Positions 1 to 9,259 are shown, counted from the stretch's first letter. The stretch is 64,000 bases of DNA from Pseudomonas mendocina (GCF_900636545.1 NZ_LR134290.1:5022001-5086000); one strand, 5' to 3'. Notes: a model not told the origin generated them from the sequence alone. Program-made: numbers and translations.

Positions 1-588
1 AGCCACCACGACAGCCAGCGCGAAGCACCAGGCCAGTGTCGTGCCCGACACCTGCAAATCGTCAGCGCCTACTTCGGCCTGCTGGCGGAACAGATGCAAC
101 AGCAGCCAGAGCGGTAGCAGCGCCTCGAGGCAGAAGATCAGCAAACCGACGCCCCACCAGCCGAGACCGAACAGCAGACGCACGACGCCGTAGACATCCA
201 GTTGCTGATACAGCCACGCGTAGAGTTGCCCAGAGGCAAAACCCAGTGCCCAGGACAACAGCAGGTAGGCCAGGCCATAGCCGATCAGCAACCCTGCCGG
301 CTGCCGGTAGCTCGCCAGGCGATGGCGCTCCATGTAGGCGTTGGCCAGCCAGTAGACGCACAGCCCGGCCATCAGCAGATGGGTTATCCAATAGCTGACG
401 ACGTAGCGCAGCCAGAACATGGCATCGGTGTCGACATCATTGATCACCCACCCGACCAGCGTGACCGCGATACTGATCAGGCTCATCAGCAGCACCACGC
501 CTACCAGATGCAGCGGCAATAACGGCAATTGCCGTGATGCCAGTGTCGGCGCACGCGCCTCCGGGGCGAAGGGATTGGGTTCGGTCAT
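1..588 (-). CDS. Multi-pass membrane protein, N-terminal part (runs off left edge)
   Basis: I do not recognise the family. The frame opens at an ATG at 586-588, preceded on the coding strand by an AAGGAT ribosome-binding site, and stays open for 196 codons to the window edge. The translation begins MTEPNPFAPEARAP, a short polar cytoplasmic-looking leader, followed by hydrophobic segments near residues 24-48, 58-82, 98-118, 138-162 and 184 onward. This gives at least five membrane spans. A basic stretch (MERHRLASYRQ) falls between the second and third. No catalytic or transport motif is visible. Codon use is that of the neighbouring genes, so it looks real. The C-terminus lies outside the window. 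Confidence 0.75.
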   Translation of the reverse strand, partial: MTEPNPFAPEARAPTLASRQLPLLPLHLVGVVLLMSLISIAVTLVGWVINDVDTDAMFWLRYVVSYWITHLLMAGLCVYWLANAYMERHRLASYRQPAGLLIGYGLAYLLLSWALGFASGQLYAWLYQQLDVYGVVRLLFGLGWWGVGLLIFCLEALLPLWLLLHLFRQQAEVGADDLQVSGTTLAWCFALAVVVA

Positions 589-956
589 GGGGCGATCCTT
601 GTCGTCGACACAGTCCGTTGGGGTAGTCGGAGAATAACGACCCTGACGGCAGAAGAAAGTGCGACAGGCTGTTTACGTGCTGCAGTCGATGCAGACGCCA
701 GGCTTTACGTGTACTGATTGGCAGGCCTTTTCCGAGGCCGATTTCCGCGTTTTCAAAGTCAGGCATTTAACCAACGGCTGGGGAAATGGGTAAAAACGCT
801 TGAAACAGGGTTTTGACTTTAATAACCAATGACTTGCCGGATTCGTTCTTACTTAACTGCCGGATACGCCTGCTGCCAATCAGATATGCCGCTGTAGGTT
901 TGGCTCAGCGCCCGGCCATGATCGCGAATAAATTCGCTCCTACACCAACGGCAAGC
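589..956. other. Intergenic stretch without a convincing gene
   Basis: The stretch is richer in A and T than its surroundings around 780-860. Open frames cross it on both strands but lack ribosome-binding sites and Pseudomonas-like codon use. The only structured piece I see is the REP half at 921-943. It probably holds the promoter of the leftward membrane-protein gene. Confidence 0.5.
921..943 (-). repeat. REP half, GAATTCATTCGCGA family
   Basis: The sequence ATCGCGAATAAATTCGCTCC is nearly identical to one arm of the REP pair at 45898-45960. It lies just outside the truncated GNAT fragment. Confidence 0.6.
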
Positions 957-1143
957 TCAACTCAGGCTACGAAACATCACGTGGCAATAGACCAACCCCA
1001 ACCGCGTATGGCAGTAGGTCTTGGGCAGGGTGCCGACGATGGTGAAGCCGAGCTTCTGCCCCAACGCCACGACCACCGTGTTGGTCGCCACCACGCTATT
1101 GAACTGCATGACGCTGAAACCCAGCTCGCGCGCCACATTCGCC
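957..1143 (-). pseudogene. Truncated 3' end of a GNAT acetyltransferase gene
   Basis: Read on the minus strand, this gives about 60 residues ending in CHVMFRSLS and a TGA at 957-959. They match the last 60 residues of the intact GNAT gene at 6042-6539 at 48 of 60 positions by eye. The similarity continues past the stop codon to about 946 (AACGGCAAGCTCA against AACGGCAGGCTCA near 6030). It stops abruptly near 1143, so the N-terminal two thirds are missing. There is no internal stop or frameshift, but conserved positions have drifted (W to G, H to L, D to Y), as expected of an unselected remnant. Both copies point the same way and bracket the efflux operon. Confidence 0.85.
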
Positions 1144-1464
1144 GGCGAAATGTGCTACCTGCTGGAAACAAGGGCACTGCTGGCCGAGCAGGCGTAGCAG
1201 CCGTGCTAAACGCAACGCGCACATTTCTTGACATGAACCGGCCTCTCCATCGCCGCCAGACGCAGGAATGCTGAAACATCTTGTTTCATTCGCTCCGACA
1301 AACGGACAGCAGGTCGCCGCGACTCATCCGTCTTTGTAGGTGGAGCGTCATTGCCGACGCCCTTGTCGCACCACCCCTCCAGGTGGTTCCTCAGGATCCG
1401 CATCTCACCTCCCGCGCGCGCACCTGCGCCGGCTCACGGATGGTCACTCAGGTCGAGCTTCATC
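1144..1464. other. Upstream region of the efflux operon, no supported gene
   Basis: Short open frames on both strands have no ribosome-binding site or recognisable product. The region must carry the promoter of the rightward macA operon. It contains one clear inverted repeat at 1272-1288. Its left boundary is the break point of the GNAT duplication. Confidence 0.5.
1272..1288. promoter_or_regulatory. Inverted repeat TGAAACA-N3-TGTTTCA, possible operator
   Basis: TGAAACATCTTGTTTCA has two perfect 7-base arms around a 3-base centre. It lies about 180 bases upstream of macA in otherwise empty DNA, a plausible place for a repressor or activator of the efflux operon. No regulator gene is adjacent, so the binding protein is unknown. 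Confidence 0.35.
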
Positions 1465-2634
1465 ATGATGTTTTCCCGCTTTTCCCCGCGCCGTCTCACC
1501 TGGCTGGTGACAATCGTTGTACTCCTGCTGAGCCTGGCCGGCTGGTTCACCCGGGCGCCGGCAATTCGTTATGCCAGCGAGCCAGTGGCGCGCGGCGACG
1601 TGCAGGCTACGGTAGTGGCCATGGCCACCCTACAGCCGCGGCATTCGGTGGAGGTCGGCGCGCAGGTGTCCGGGCAGATCATGCGTCTGCTGGTGGAGCC
1701 GGGCGATCACGTCGACAAGGGCCAACTGCTCGCCGAGATCGACGCCAGCCTGCACAAGGCCACGGTGGAAGCCGACCGCGCCGCGCTCGCCGGCCTGCGC
1801 GCGCAACAGGCCGAGCAGCAGGCGCAGCTCGATCTGGCCCGCCAGCAGCACCGCCGCCAGCAACGCCTGCTCAGCGCCGAGGCCACGCGCGAGGAAGATG
1901 TGCAGATTGCCGTGGCCACCCTGCGCTCGGCCGAGGCGCGCTTGCAGCAACTGCGCGCGCAAGTGGCCGAGGCACGCGCACGGCTGCGCGGCAACGAGGC
2001 GCAACTGAGCTACACGCGCCTGTATGCGCCGATTGCCGGCTCGGTACTGGGAGTAGATGTAAAGCAGGGCCAGACCCTCAACGCCACCTACCAGACGCCA
2101 ACGGTGATGCGCATCGCCGATCTGTCCAGCATGACCGGCTGGACGCGAGTGTCCGAAGCCGATATTCGCCGCCTGCAGCCAGGCCTGCCGCTGTACTTCA
2201 CTACCCTCGGCGGCGATGCGCGGCGCTGGCACAGCAGCGTGCGTCAGGTGCTGCCGGCGCCACCGGTGCCGACCGGCAGTCAGGGCGAAGCGAGTAGCGC
2301 CAGTAACGAAACCGAGAAGGTGGTGCAGTACACCGTGCTGTTCGAGGTGGACAACGCCGACGGCGAGCTGATGCCACAGATGACCGCGCAGGTGGTGTTC
2401 GTCACTGCCACTGCCAGCGATGTGCTCACCGCACCGCTGGACGCCCTGCAGGGCCAGCCCGGCGCCTGGCAGGTGCGCGTGCTCGGTGCCGACGGCAAGG
2501 CCGAGGCGCGCACGGTGCAAGTCGGCGCGCGAGACCGTCAGGTAGCGGAAATCACCGCAGGTCTCAAGGAAGGCGAGCGCCTGATCACCGGCGAGCTGAC
2601 GGCCGACGAGGGAGTGCCGAGGTTCCAGTGGTGA
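1465..2634 (+). CDS. macA: MacA/PvdR-type periplasmic adaptor (membrane fusion protein)
   Basis: This is the periplasmic adaptor of a tripartite efflux pump, linking the MacB ATPase to an outer-membrane channel. The 389-residue product starts MMFSRFSPRRLT; ATGs at 1465 and 1468 both follow an AGGTCGAG stretch. One N-terminal transmembrane helix (about residues 12-29) is followed by a lipoyl/barrel-sandwich half (IMRLLVEPGDHVDKGQLLAEID), a long Ala/Gln/Arg-rich alpha-hairpin (about 90-190) and a beta-barrel region. The stop overlaps the macB start by 7 bases, indicating translational coupling. In Pseudomonas this arrangement is shared by MacAB-type systems and by pyoverdine export PvdRT-OpmQ. 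No siderophore genes lie nearby, so the substrate cannot be told. Confidence 0.9.
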   Translation: MMFSRFSPRRLTWLVTIVVLLLSLAGWFTRAPAIRYASEPVARGDVQATVVAMATLQPRHSVEVGAQVSGQIMRLLVEPGDHVDKGQLLAEIDASLHKATVEADRAALAGLRAQQAEQQAQLDLARQQHRRQQRLLSAEATREEDVQIAVATLRSAEARLQQLRAQVAEARARLRGNEAQLSYTRLYAPIAGSVLGVDVKQGQTLNATYQTPTVMRIADLSSMTGWTRVSEADIRRLQPGLPLYFTTLGGDARRWHSSVRQVLPAPPVPTGSQGEASSASNETEKVVQYTVLFEVDNADGELMPQMTAQVVFVTATASDVLTAPLDALQGQPGAWQVRVLGADGKAEARTVQVGARDRQVAEITAGLKEGERLITGELTADEGVPRFQW

Positions 2635-4574
2635 GTGCACTGATCGAACTGCAGGGCATCCGCCGCACCTACGGCGGCGAGGACGGCGCGCCGGCGGTGG
2701 ATGTGCTGCGCGGCATCGACCTGCGCATCGAGGCCGGTGAATTCGTCGCCATCGTCGGCAGCTCCGGCTCCGGCAAGTCGACCCTGATGAATATCCTCGG
2801 CTGCCTCGACCGCCCCAGCGCCGGCAGCTACCACTTCGCCGGGCAGGATGTGGCCGCCTTCGACGCCGACCAGCTGGCCTGGCTGCGCCGCGAAGCATTC
2901 GGCTTCGTGTTCCAGGGCTACCACCTGATCGCCACCGAGTCGGCGCGGGAAAACGTCGAAGTGCCGGCCATCTACGCCGGCATGCCGGCCGCCGCACGCC
3001 ATGCACGAGCCGCCGAGTTGCTGCAGCGACTGGGTCTGGGTACGCGCCTGGAACATCGCCCAAGCCAACTCTCCGGCGGCCAGCAGCAACGGGTGTCGAT
3101 TGCCCGCGCGCTGATGAACGGCGGACGCATCATCCTCGCCGACGAGCCCACCGGCGCGCTGGACAGCCACAGCGGCAAGGAGGTGATGGCGCTGCTGCAC
3201 GAGCTGGCCGACGCCGGCCACACCATCATCCTGATCACCCACGACCGTGATGTCGCCGCCCAGGCACGACGCATCATCGAAGTCCGCGATGGCGCGGTGA
3301 TCGCCGACAGCGGCGGTCTACCACCCGCCACGGCACTGCCGCCACCGAACTTGCAGCAGGCCGGCCGCGATTCGGGGGCAGCGTTCGCCGACGAACTCGG
3401 CGAGATGCTGCGCAGCGCCTGGCGCGTGCTGCTGATCCACCGCTTCCGCACCGCGCTGACCCTGCTCGGCATCGTCATCGGCGTGGCTTCGGTGATCGTC
3501 ATGCTCGCCGTCGGCGAAGGTGCGCGGCAGAAGGTGGTCGCGGAAATGGGCGTGATGGGCGCCAACCTGATGTACATCGGCAGCAGCGTACCGCGCACTG
3601 GCGGGCCGATTGGCGTGCTGACCATGGATGACTTCGCCGCCATCGGCCAACTGCGCGAAGTGGCGCGGATGATGCCGATCCTGCGCGACCCGGCGCTGAT
3701 CCGCCACGGCCAGCAGGCGCTGCAGACCGAAGTGCTCGGCGTCGGCGAACAGTTGCCGGCGATCCACCACTGGCCGGTGGCACGCGGGCGCTTCTTCAGC
3801 GCCGCGGAAAACGCCGAGATCGCCCCGGTGGCCGTGCTCGGCCACGAGGTTTACCAGAACCTGTTCCCCGACGGCGGCGATCCGCTGCGGCAGATCATCC
3901 TGATCAACAGCGCGCCCTTCGAGGTGATCGGCGTGATGAGCGAGAAAGGCAGCGAAGCCGGCGGCAACTATCCCGACGAGCAGGTTCTGGTGCCGCACAG
4001 CACCGGCGTGGTGCGGGTCTTCCCCAAGCTGCGTGACGAAAGCTACGGCGCCATCGAAGTGCGCAACAGCGCACTGGTCGCCCAGGCGCAGACGGCGCTG
4101 GAAGAGCTGATGCGCCAGCGCCACGGCCGCGAGGACTTCCGCGTGTACAACTCGGCGGCCAAGCTGCAGGCCGAGGCCGAAACACGGCAGAGCATGACCC
4201 TGATGCTCGGTCTGATCGCCGCCGTGTCGCTGCTGGTGGGCGGCATCGGGGTGATGAACGTGATGCTCATGAGCGTACGCGAGCGCACCCGCGAAATCGG
4301 CATCCGCATGGCCACCGGCGCACGCCAGCGTGACATCCTGCGCCAGTTCCTCACCGAGTCGGTGCTGGTCACCCTGCTCGGCGGCAGCGCCGGCGTGGCC
4401 AGCGGCCTCGGTTTCGGTGCGCTGTTGCTGCTGTGGGACGTACCGCTGGTGTTTTCCCTCTCGGCCATGCTGCTGGCCTTCGCCTGCGCAGTCGGCACTG
4501 GATTGCTGTTTGGCTATCTGCCGGCACGCACCGCTGCCCGCCTCGACCCAGTGGTGGCGCTCGCCACGCAATGA
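2628..4574 (+). CDS. macB: MacB/PvdT-type ABC transporter, ATPase-permease fusion
   Basis: This inner-membrane ABC protein uses ATP hydrolysis in a mechanotransmission pump working with MacA and an outer-membrane factor. The 648-residue product has an N-terminal ATPase with Walker A GSSGSGKST (residues 44-52), signature LSGGQQQR (about 146-153) and Walker B IILADEP. A transmembrane helix follows at about 272-292, then a large periplasmic MacB domain, and three C-terminal FtsX-type helices with the GIRMATGAR loop. The length is normal for MacB. The start is GTG (2628 or 2631) inside the end of macA. The stop TGA overlaps an ATG at 4571. Confidence 0.93.
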   Translation: MVSALIELQGIRRTYGGEDGAPAVDVLRGIDLRIEAGEFVAIVGSSGSGKSTLMNILGCLDRPSAGSYHFAGQDVAAFDADQLAWLRREAFGFVFQGYHLIATESARENVEVPAIYAGMPAAARHARAAELLQRLGLGTRLEHRPSQLSGGQQQRVSIARALMNGGRIILADEPTGALDSHSGKEVMALLHELADAGHTIILITHDRDVAAQARRIIEVRDGAVIADSGGLPPATALPPPNLQQAGRDSGAAFADELGEMLRSAWRVLLIHRFRTALTLLGIVIGVASVIVMLAVGEGARQKVVAEMGVMGANLMYIGSSVPRTGGPIGVLTMDDFAAIGQLREVARMMPILRDPALIRHGQQALQTEVLGVGEQLPAIHHWPVARGRFFSAAENAEIAPVAVLGHEVYQNLFPDGGDPLRQIILINSAPFEVIGVMSEKGSEAGGNYPDEQVLVPHSTGVVRVFPKLRDESYGAIEVRNSALVAQAQTALEELMRQRHGREDFRVYNSAAKLQAEAETRQSMTLMLGLIAAVSLLVGGIGVMNVMLMSVRERTREIGIRMATGARQRDILRQFLTESVLVTLLGGSAGVASGLGFGALLLLWDVPLVFSLSAMLLAFACAVGTGLLFGYLPARTAARLDPVVALATQ

Positions 4575-4585
4575 CAGGACTGACC

Positions 4586-5968
4586 ATGCCCCGCCCTCTG
4601 CCCCTGCTGCTCGCCAGCGCGCTGCTCGTCGGCTGCGCCAAGCACAGCGCAGGCCCCGTCGATCTGCCGACGCCCCCGCCGAGCTGGAATCACACACTGG
4701 CAGATGCCAGCGCGCCTGCCGATGACTGGTGGCGGACCTTTGCCAGTACCGAGCTGGACGCCCTGGTCAGTCAGGCGCTGCAACACAATCACGACCTAGA
4801 CGCGGCCGCCGCACGCCTGCGTCAGGCCGAAGCCCTTGCCCGTGGCGCCAACGCAGCGTTGCTGCCACGCGTGGACGGCAGCTTCGGCGCCAGCCGCGAA
4901 AGGCGGCTCGGCGGCCAGGATGGTGGCGCCGGCAACACCTACGACACGGGCCTGCTGGCCAGTTACGAAGTGGACCTGTGGGGACGCCTGAGCGCCAGCC
5001 GCGACGCCGTACAGGCCGAACTGGCCGCCAGGCGCTTCGACCGCGACGCCCTGCGCCTGAGCCTGACCGCTACGCTGGTGGAGACCTGGCTGCGCCAGGT
5101 GGCGCTGGCCGAGCGCCTACGCCTGGCCGAGTTGAACCTGAGCAACGCGCAGCGCGTGCTGCGTACCGTAGAGGCCCGTTACGCCGCCGGCGCCGCTACC
5201 CCGCTGGAACTGGCCCAGCAACGCGGCCTGCTCGCCGAGCAGCGACGTAACCGCGCCGAACTGCGCCAGCAGGCCGAAGACCTGCATAGCAGCCTCGCCG
5301 TTCTGCTCGGCCAGAGCCAGCCAGCCGTGGCAATGGACAGCGCGCTCAACGCCCTGCAGGCCATGCCGCTGGCGGCCGGTCTGCCCAGCGACCTGCTGCT
5401 GCGCCGACCTGATCTGGCCCGCGCCGAAGCGCAACTGCGCGCCGCTGACGCCGACTTGCGCGCGGCACGCGCCGCCCTGCTACCGCGCCTCGATCTGAGC
5501 GCTGGTGCCGGTGGCAACGCCAGCAGCCTGAGCCGCGTACTGGCCAATCCGCTCTATTCACTGGCCGCCGCGCTCAGCGCACCGATCTTCGACGGCGGCG
5601 CCCTCGCCGCCGCCCGCGACGCCAGTTCCGCGCGCCGCGAGGAACTGCTGGCCAGCTACCGCCAGCGCATCGTCGAAGCCTTCGCCGATGTACAGACGGC
5701 CCTCAATGCCGGCGCCGGCGTCGAGGCCCGCTGGCGAGCCCAGCAGGAAGTCCAGGCCCAAGCCGCCCGCGCCTTGCAACTGGCCGAAGAACGCTACCAG
5801 GCCGGCGCCGACGACCTGCTCAACCTGCTCGACGCCCAGCGCAGCCTCTACGCGGCCGAAGATCAGAGCGCCCGATTGCATCTGGCTCGCCTGCAGAGCA
5901 GCGTGGCGCTGGCACGCGCGCTGGGAGGCGGCTGGCAAGCAGCATCAGAGCCCGAAGCGACTCCTTAG
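4586..5968 (+). CDS. NodT/OprM-family outer-membrane efflux lipoprotein
   Basis: This is the outer-membrane channel of the tripartite pump. The product starts MPRPLPLLLASALLVGC; LVGC is a lipobox, so it should be acylated after signal peptidase II cleavage, as in OprM and OpmQ. Two tandem outer-membrane-efflux domains follow (about 50-250 and 270-455), with the family's alpha-helical repeats (LVSQALQHNHDLDAAAARLRQ; YQAGADDLLNLLDAQRSLY). The first in-frame ATG (4571) overlaps the macB stop. The ATG at 4586 has AGGA just upstream and gives a clean signal peptide, so I prefer it. It is most likely cotranscribed with macA and macB. Confidence 0.88.
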   Translation: MPRPLPLLLASALLVGCAKHSAGPVDLPTPPPSWNHTLADASAPADDWWRTFASTELDALVSQALQHNHDLDAAAARLRQAEALARGANAALLPRVDGSFGASRERRLGGQDGGAGNTYDTGLLASYEVDLWGRLSASRDAVQAELAARRFDRDALRLSLTATLVETWLRQVALAERLRLAELNLSNAQRVLRTVEARYAAGAATPLELAQQRGLLAEQRRNRAELRQQAEDLHSSLAVLLGQSQPAVAMDSALNALQAMPLAAGLPSDLLLRRPDLARAEAQLRAADADLRAARAALLPRLDLSAGAGGNASSLSRVLANPLYSLAAALSAPIFDGGALAAARDASSARREELLASYRQRIVEAFADVQTALNAGAGVEARWRAQQEVQAQAARALQLAEERYQAGADDLLNLLDAQRSLYAAEDQSARLHLARLQSSVALARALGGGWQAASEPEATP

Positions 5969-6041
5969 CAAAGGAGCTGACTGATCGCCCCACGCCTACT
6001 ACCGATCAGATAAGGGCTCTCCCTCCGTAGCAACGGCAGGC

Positions 6042-6539
6042 TCAGGTCAGGCTACGGAACATCACATGGCAATCCACCAACCCATGCCGGGCGTGGCGGT
6101 AGGCCTTGGGCAGGGTGCCGACTATCTCGAAACCGTGCTTCTGCCACAGCGCCACGGCAACGGTGTTGGTGGCCACCACGCTGTTGAACTGCATGGCGCT
6201 GAAGCCCAGCTCGCGCGCCACGTCCAGCGAATGGGTGCAGAGCCGGCTGGCCACGCCCTTACCCCGCGCGGCCGGAGCGGTCATATAGCCGCAGTTGCAG
6301 ACGTGATCACCCGGCCCGGCAGCGTTGGCCTTGATGTAGTAGGTGCCGAGAATCTGCCCGCCCTGCTCGGCGACGAAGGTGGCGCGCGGCAGCTCGACCC
6401 AGAGTTTCCAGGCCGTGTCGCGATCCATGTCCGGGTCGAAGGCGTAGGTTTCCTGCGCCTGCACCACGTCACGGATGATCGGCCAGACCTGATCGAAATC
6501 GGCCGCCTCGATGGGACGGATGATCAGTTCATCGCTCAC
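6042..6539 (-). CDS. GNAT-family N-acetyltransferase
   Basis: This predicted acetyl-CoA-dependent N-acetyltransferase has 165 residues and an unknown acceptor. It shows the GNAT order: an early strand (LIIRPIEAADFDQV), the acetyl-CoA loop APAARGKGVASRLC (about residues 89-102), and the C-terminal part with VALWQKHGF. It starts at GTG 6539, whose GTGA overlaps the stop codon of the gamma carbonic anhydrase gene, so the two are translationally coupled. Its last 60 codons are duplicated as a remnant at 957-1143, on the other side of the efflux operon. Confidence 0.85.
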   Translation of the reverse strand: MSDELIIRPIEAADFDQVWPIIRDVVQAQETYAFDPDMDRDTAWKLWVELPRATFVAEQGGQILGTYYIKANAAGPGDHVCNCGYMTAPAARGKGVASRLCTHSLDVARELGFSAMQFNSVVATNTVAVALWQKHGFEIVGTLPKAYRHARHGLVDCHVMFRSLT

Positions 6540-7078
6540 TGGTCATACCCCTCGGCCAGGTGCTGATCCTTGAGTTTCACGTAGTTGCCGGCGGTGTAGC
6601 TGAAGAAGCTGCGCTCCTTGTCGGTCAGCGGGCGGGCCTGTTTCACCGGGCTGCCGATGTACAGGTAGCCGCTTTCCAGGCGCTTGCCCGGCGGCACCAG
6701 GCTGCCGGCGCCGATGATTACTTCGTCTTCAACCACCGCGCCGTCCATGACGATGCTACCCATGCCCACCAGGATGCGGTTGCCCAGGGTGCAGCCATGC
6801 AGGGTGACCTTGTGCCCGACTGTGACCTCATCGCCGATGATCAGCGGGAAGCCCTCGGCGTTGAACGGCCCGGCGTGGGTGATGTGCAGCACGCTGCCGT
6901 CCTGCACGCTGGTGCGCGCACCGATGCGGATGCGGTGCATATCGCCACGGATCACGGTCATCGGCCACACCGAGCTGTCCTCGCCCAGTTCGACATCACC
7001 GATGACCACGGCGCTGGCGTCGACGAAGACGCGCGCGCCCAGTTGCGGGAGGTGTTGCTGGTATTTGCGAATCGCCAC
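6536..7078 (-). CDS. Gamma-class carbonic anhydrase-like hexapeptide-repeat protein
   Basis: The 180-residue product is a left-handed beta-helix protein of the YrdA/PaaY/gamma-carbonic-anhydrase family. Imperfect hexapeptide repeats run from about residue 16 to 130. The metal-ligand histidines typical of the family are present (VLHITHAG; TVGHKVTLHGC), so a metal site is likely. Proven activity varies within the family. I chose the GTG at 7078 because AGGAG lies 8 bases upstream; a longer frame exists but runs antisense to prlC. It forms an operon with the GNAT gene and faces away from prlC. Confidence 0.87.
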   Translation of the reverse strand: MAIRKYQQHLPQLGARVFVDASAVVIGDVELGEDSSVWPMTVIRGDMHRIRIGARTSVQDGSVLHITHAGPFNAEGFPLIIGDEVTVGHKVTLHGCTLGNRILVGMGSIVMDGAVVEDEVIIGAGSLVPPGKRLESGYLYIGSPVKQARPLTDKERSFFSYTAGNYVKLKDQHLAEGYDQ

Positions 7079-7210
7079 GATAGAGGCTCCTGGGCTGCGG
7101 GAAAGCTTGATTGTAATTAAGATGGCCCCCATGTCTGTTGTCAGCGTGCTGGAATTAGCTCGAATGCCCGCCAGCACAACACTGTCTTCCTTCTCCATAG
7201 GCGCCTCGTC

Positions 7211-9259
7211 GTGACCGCGAACAATCCCCTGCTGCAAGACTTCGACCTGCCACCCTACTCGCAGATCAAACCGGAACACGTCGAGCCTGCTGTCGACCAG
7301 ATCCTGGCCGACAGCCGCGCGGCCATCGCCAAGCTGCTTGAACAGCAGCAGACCAATCCGAGCTGGGAGGGCCTGGTGCTGGCACTGGACGAACTGGGCG
7401 CACGCCTGGGCCGCGCCTGGAGCCCGGTGAGCCATCTCAACTCGGTGTGCAACAGTCCCGAGCTGCGCGCCGCCTACGAGGCCTGCCTGCCCAAGCTGTC
7501 CGAGTACTGGACCGAAATGGGCCAGAACAAGCCGCTGTTCCAGGCCTACGAGGCGCTGGCGCAGAGCCCGGCGGCCGCCGATTTCGACGTGGCGCAGAAG
7601 ACCATTCTCGAACACGCCCTGCGTGATTTCCGCCTTTCCGGCATCGACCTGCCGGCCGAGCAGCAGAAGCGCTATGGCGAGATCCAGATGCGCCTGTCCG
7701 AGCTGACCAGCAAGTTCTCCAACCAGCTGCTCGACGCCACCCAGGCCTGGACCAAGCACATCACTGACGAAGCGCGCCTGAACGGCCTGACCGACTCTGC
7801 CAAGGCACAGATGCAGCAGGCAGCCAAGGCCAAGAACCTGGACGGCTGGCTGATCACACTGGAATTCCCCAGCTACTACGCGGTGATGACCTACGCCGAC
7901 GACCGCGCGCTGCGCGAAGAGGTGTATGCCGCCTACTGCACCCGCGCCTCCGACCAGGGGCCGAATGCCGGGCAGAACGACAACGGCCCGCTAATGGCCG
8001 AGATTCTCGACCTGCGCCAGGAACTGGCGCGCCTGCTCGGCTTCGCCCATTACAGCGAGCTGAGCCTGGCGAGCAAGATGGCCGAATCCACCGAGCAGGT
8101 GCTGAGCTTCCTGCGCGACCTGGCCGTACGCAGCAAACCTTTCGCCGAGCAGGATCTGACCGAGCTGAAGGTTTTCGCCGCCGAACAGGGTCTGGATGAT
8201 CTGCAAAGCTGGGATGTCGGCTACTACAGCGAGAAGCTGCGCCAACAGCGCTACAGCATCTCCCAGGAAGAAGTACGCGCCTGGTTCCCGGTGGACAAGG
8301 TGCTCACCGGCCTGTTCGCCATCGTGCAGAAGCTCTACGGCATCGAGATTCGCGAGCTGCAAGACTTCGACACCTGGCACCCGGACGTGCGCCTGTTCGA
8401 GATCAGCGAGAACGGCCAGCACGTCGGCCGCTTCTTCTTCGACCTCTACGCCCGCGCCAACAAGCGCGGCGGCGCCTGGATGGACGGCGCCCGCGATAAG
8501 CGCCGTGACGCTAAGGGCAAGCTGATCGCCCCGGTGGCCAACCTGGTATGCAACTTCACCCCGCCGGTCGGCGGCAAGCCGGCGCTGCTGACCCACGACG
8601 AGGTCACCACCCTGTTCCACGAATTCGGCCATGGCCTGCATCACCTGCTGACTCGCGTCGAGCACGCCGGCGCCTCGGGCATCAACGGCGTGGCCTGGGA
8701 TGCAGTCGAGCTGCCGAGCCAGTTCATGGAGAACTGGTGCTGGGAGCCCGAAGGCCTGGCGCTGATCTCCGGCCACTATGAAAGCGGCGAGGCGCTGCCG
8801 CAGGCCATGCTGGACAAGATGCTGGCGGCGAAGAACTTCCAGTCCGGGCTGATGATGGTGCGTCAGCTGGAGTTCTCCCTGTTCGATTTCGAGCTGCACG
8901 CCAGCCACGGCGACGGCCGCAGCGTGCTGGACGTACTCGAAGGCGTGCGCGCCGAGGTCTCGGTACTGCGCCCGCCGGCCTACAACCGCTTCGCCAACGG
9001 CTTCGCACATATCTTCGCCGGTGGCTATGCGGCCGGTTACTACAGCTACAAGTGGGCCGAAGTGCTCAGCGCCGATGCCTTCTCCAAGTTCGAGGAAGAA
9101 GGTGTGTTTAACGCCGATACCGGCCGCGCCTTCCGCGAGGCCATCCTCGCCCGTGGCGGCTCGCAGGAACCCATGGTGCTGTTCGTCGACTTCCGCGGTC
9201 GCGAGCCGAGCATCGACGCCCTGCTGCGCCACCTCGGCCTGAGCCAGGAGGCCGCATGA
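7211..9259 (+). CDS. prlC: Oligopeptidase A (M3 metallopeptidase)
   Basis: This cytosolic zinc peptidase degrades oligopeptides, including cleaved signal peptides. The 682-residue length matches E. coli PrlC/OpdA. The thermolysin-like zinc motif HEFGH is at residues 470-474, with the downstream glutamate region typical of M3 (NGVAWDAVELPSQFMENW). The start is GTG at 7211. The last bases overlap the next gene, a zinc-ribbon protein, in the order prlC-yheV also seen in enterobacteria and other pseudomonads. Confidence 0.95.
   Translation: MTANNPLLQDFDLPPYSQIKPEHVEPAVDQILADSRAAIAKLLEQQQTNPSWEGLVLALDELGARLGRAWSPVSHLNSVCNSPELRAAYEACLPKLSEYWTEMGQNKPLFQAYEALAQSPAAADFDVAQKTILEHALRDFRLSGIDLPAEQQKRYGEIQMRLSELTSKFSNQLLDATQAWTKHITDEARLNGLTDSAKAQMQQAAKAKNLDGWLITLEFPSYYAVMTYADDRALREEVYAAYCTRASDQGPNAGQNDNGPLMAEILDLRQELARLLGFAHYSELSLASKMAESTEQVLSFLRDLAVRSKPFAEQDLTELKVFAAEQGLDDLQSWDVGYYSEKLRQQRYSISQEEVRAWFPVDKVLTGLFAIVQKLYGIEIRELQDFDTWHPDVRLFEISENGQHVGRFFFDLYARANKRGGAWMDGARDKRRDAKGKLIAPVANLVCNFTPPVGGKPALLTHDEVTTLFHEFGHGLHHLLTRVEHAGASGINGVAWDAVELPSQFMENWCWEPEGLALISGHYESGEALPQAMLDKMLAAKNFQSGLMMVRQLEFSLFDFELHASHGDGRSVLDVLEGVRAEVSVLRPPAYNRFANGFAHIFAGGYAAGYYSYKWAEVLSADAFSKFEEEGVFNADTGRAFREAILARGGSQEPMVLFVDFRGREPSIDALLRHLGLSQEAA

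Noticed and set aside
1206..1403. 65-codon minus-strand frame upstream of macA
   Set aside because: It has no ribosome-binding site and no recognisable product, and it crosses the palindrome at 1272-1288 and the macA promoter region.
946..6228. Direct repeats around the efflux operon as attL/attR of an integrative element
   Set aside because: They are coding-sequence homologies of about 80 percent identity, not identical att cores. No integrase or transposase is present. Segmental duplication explains them better.
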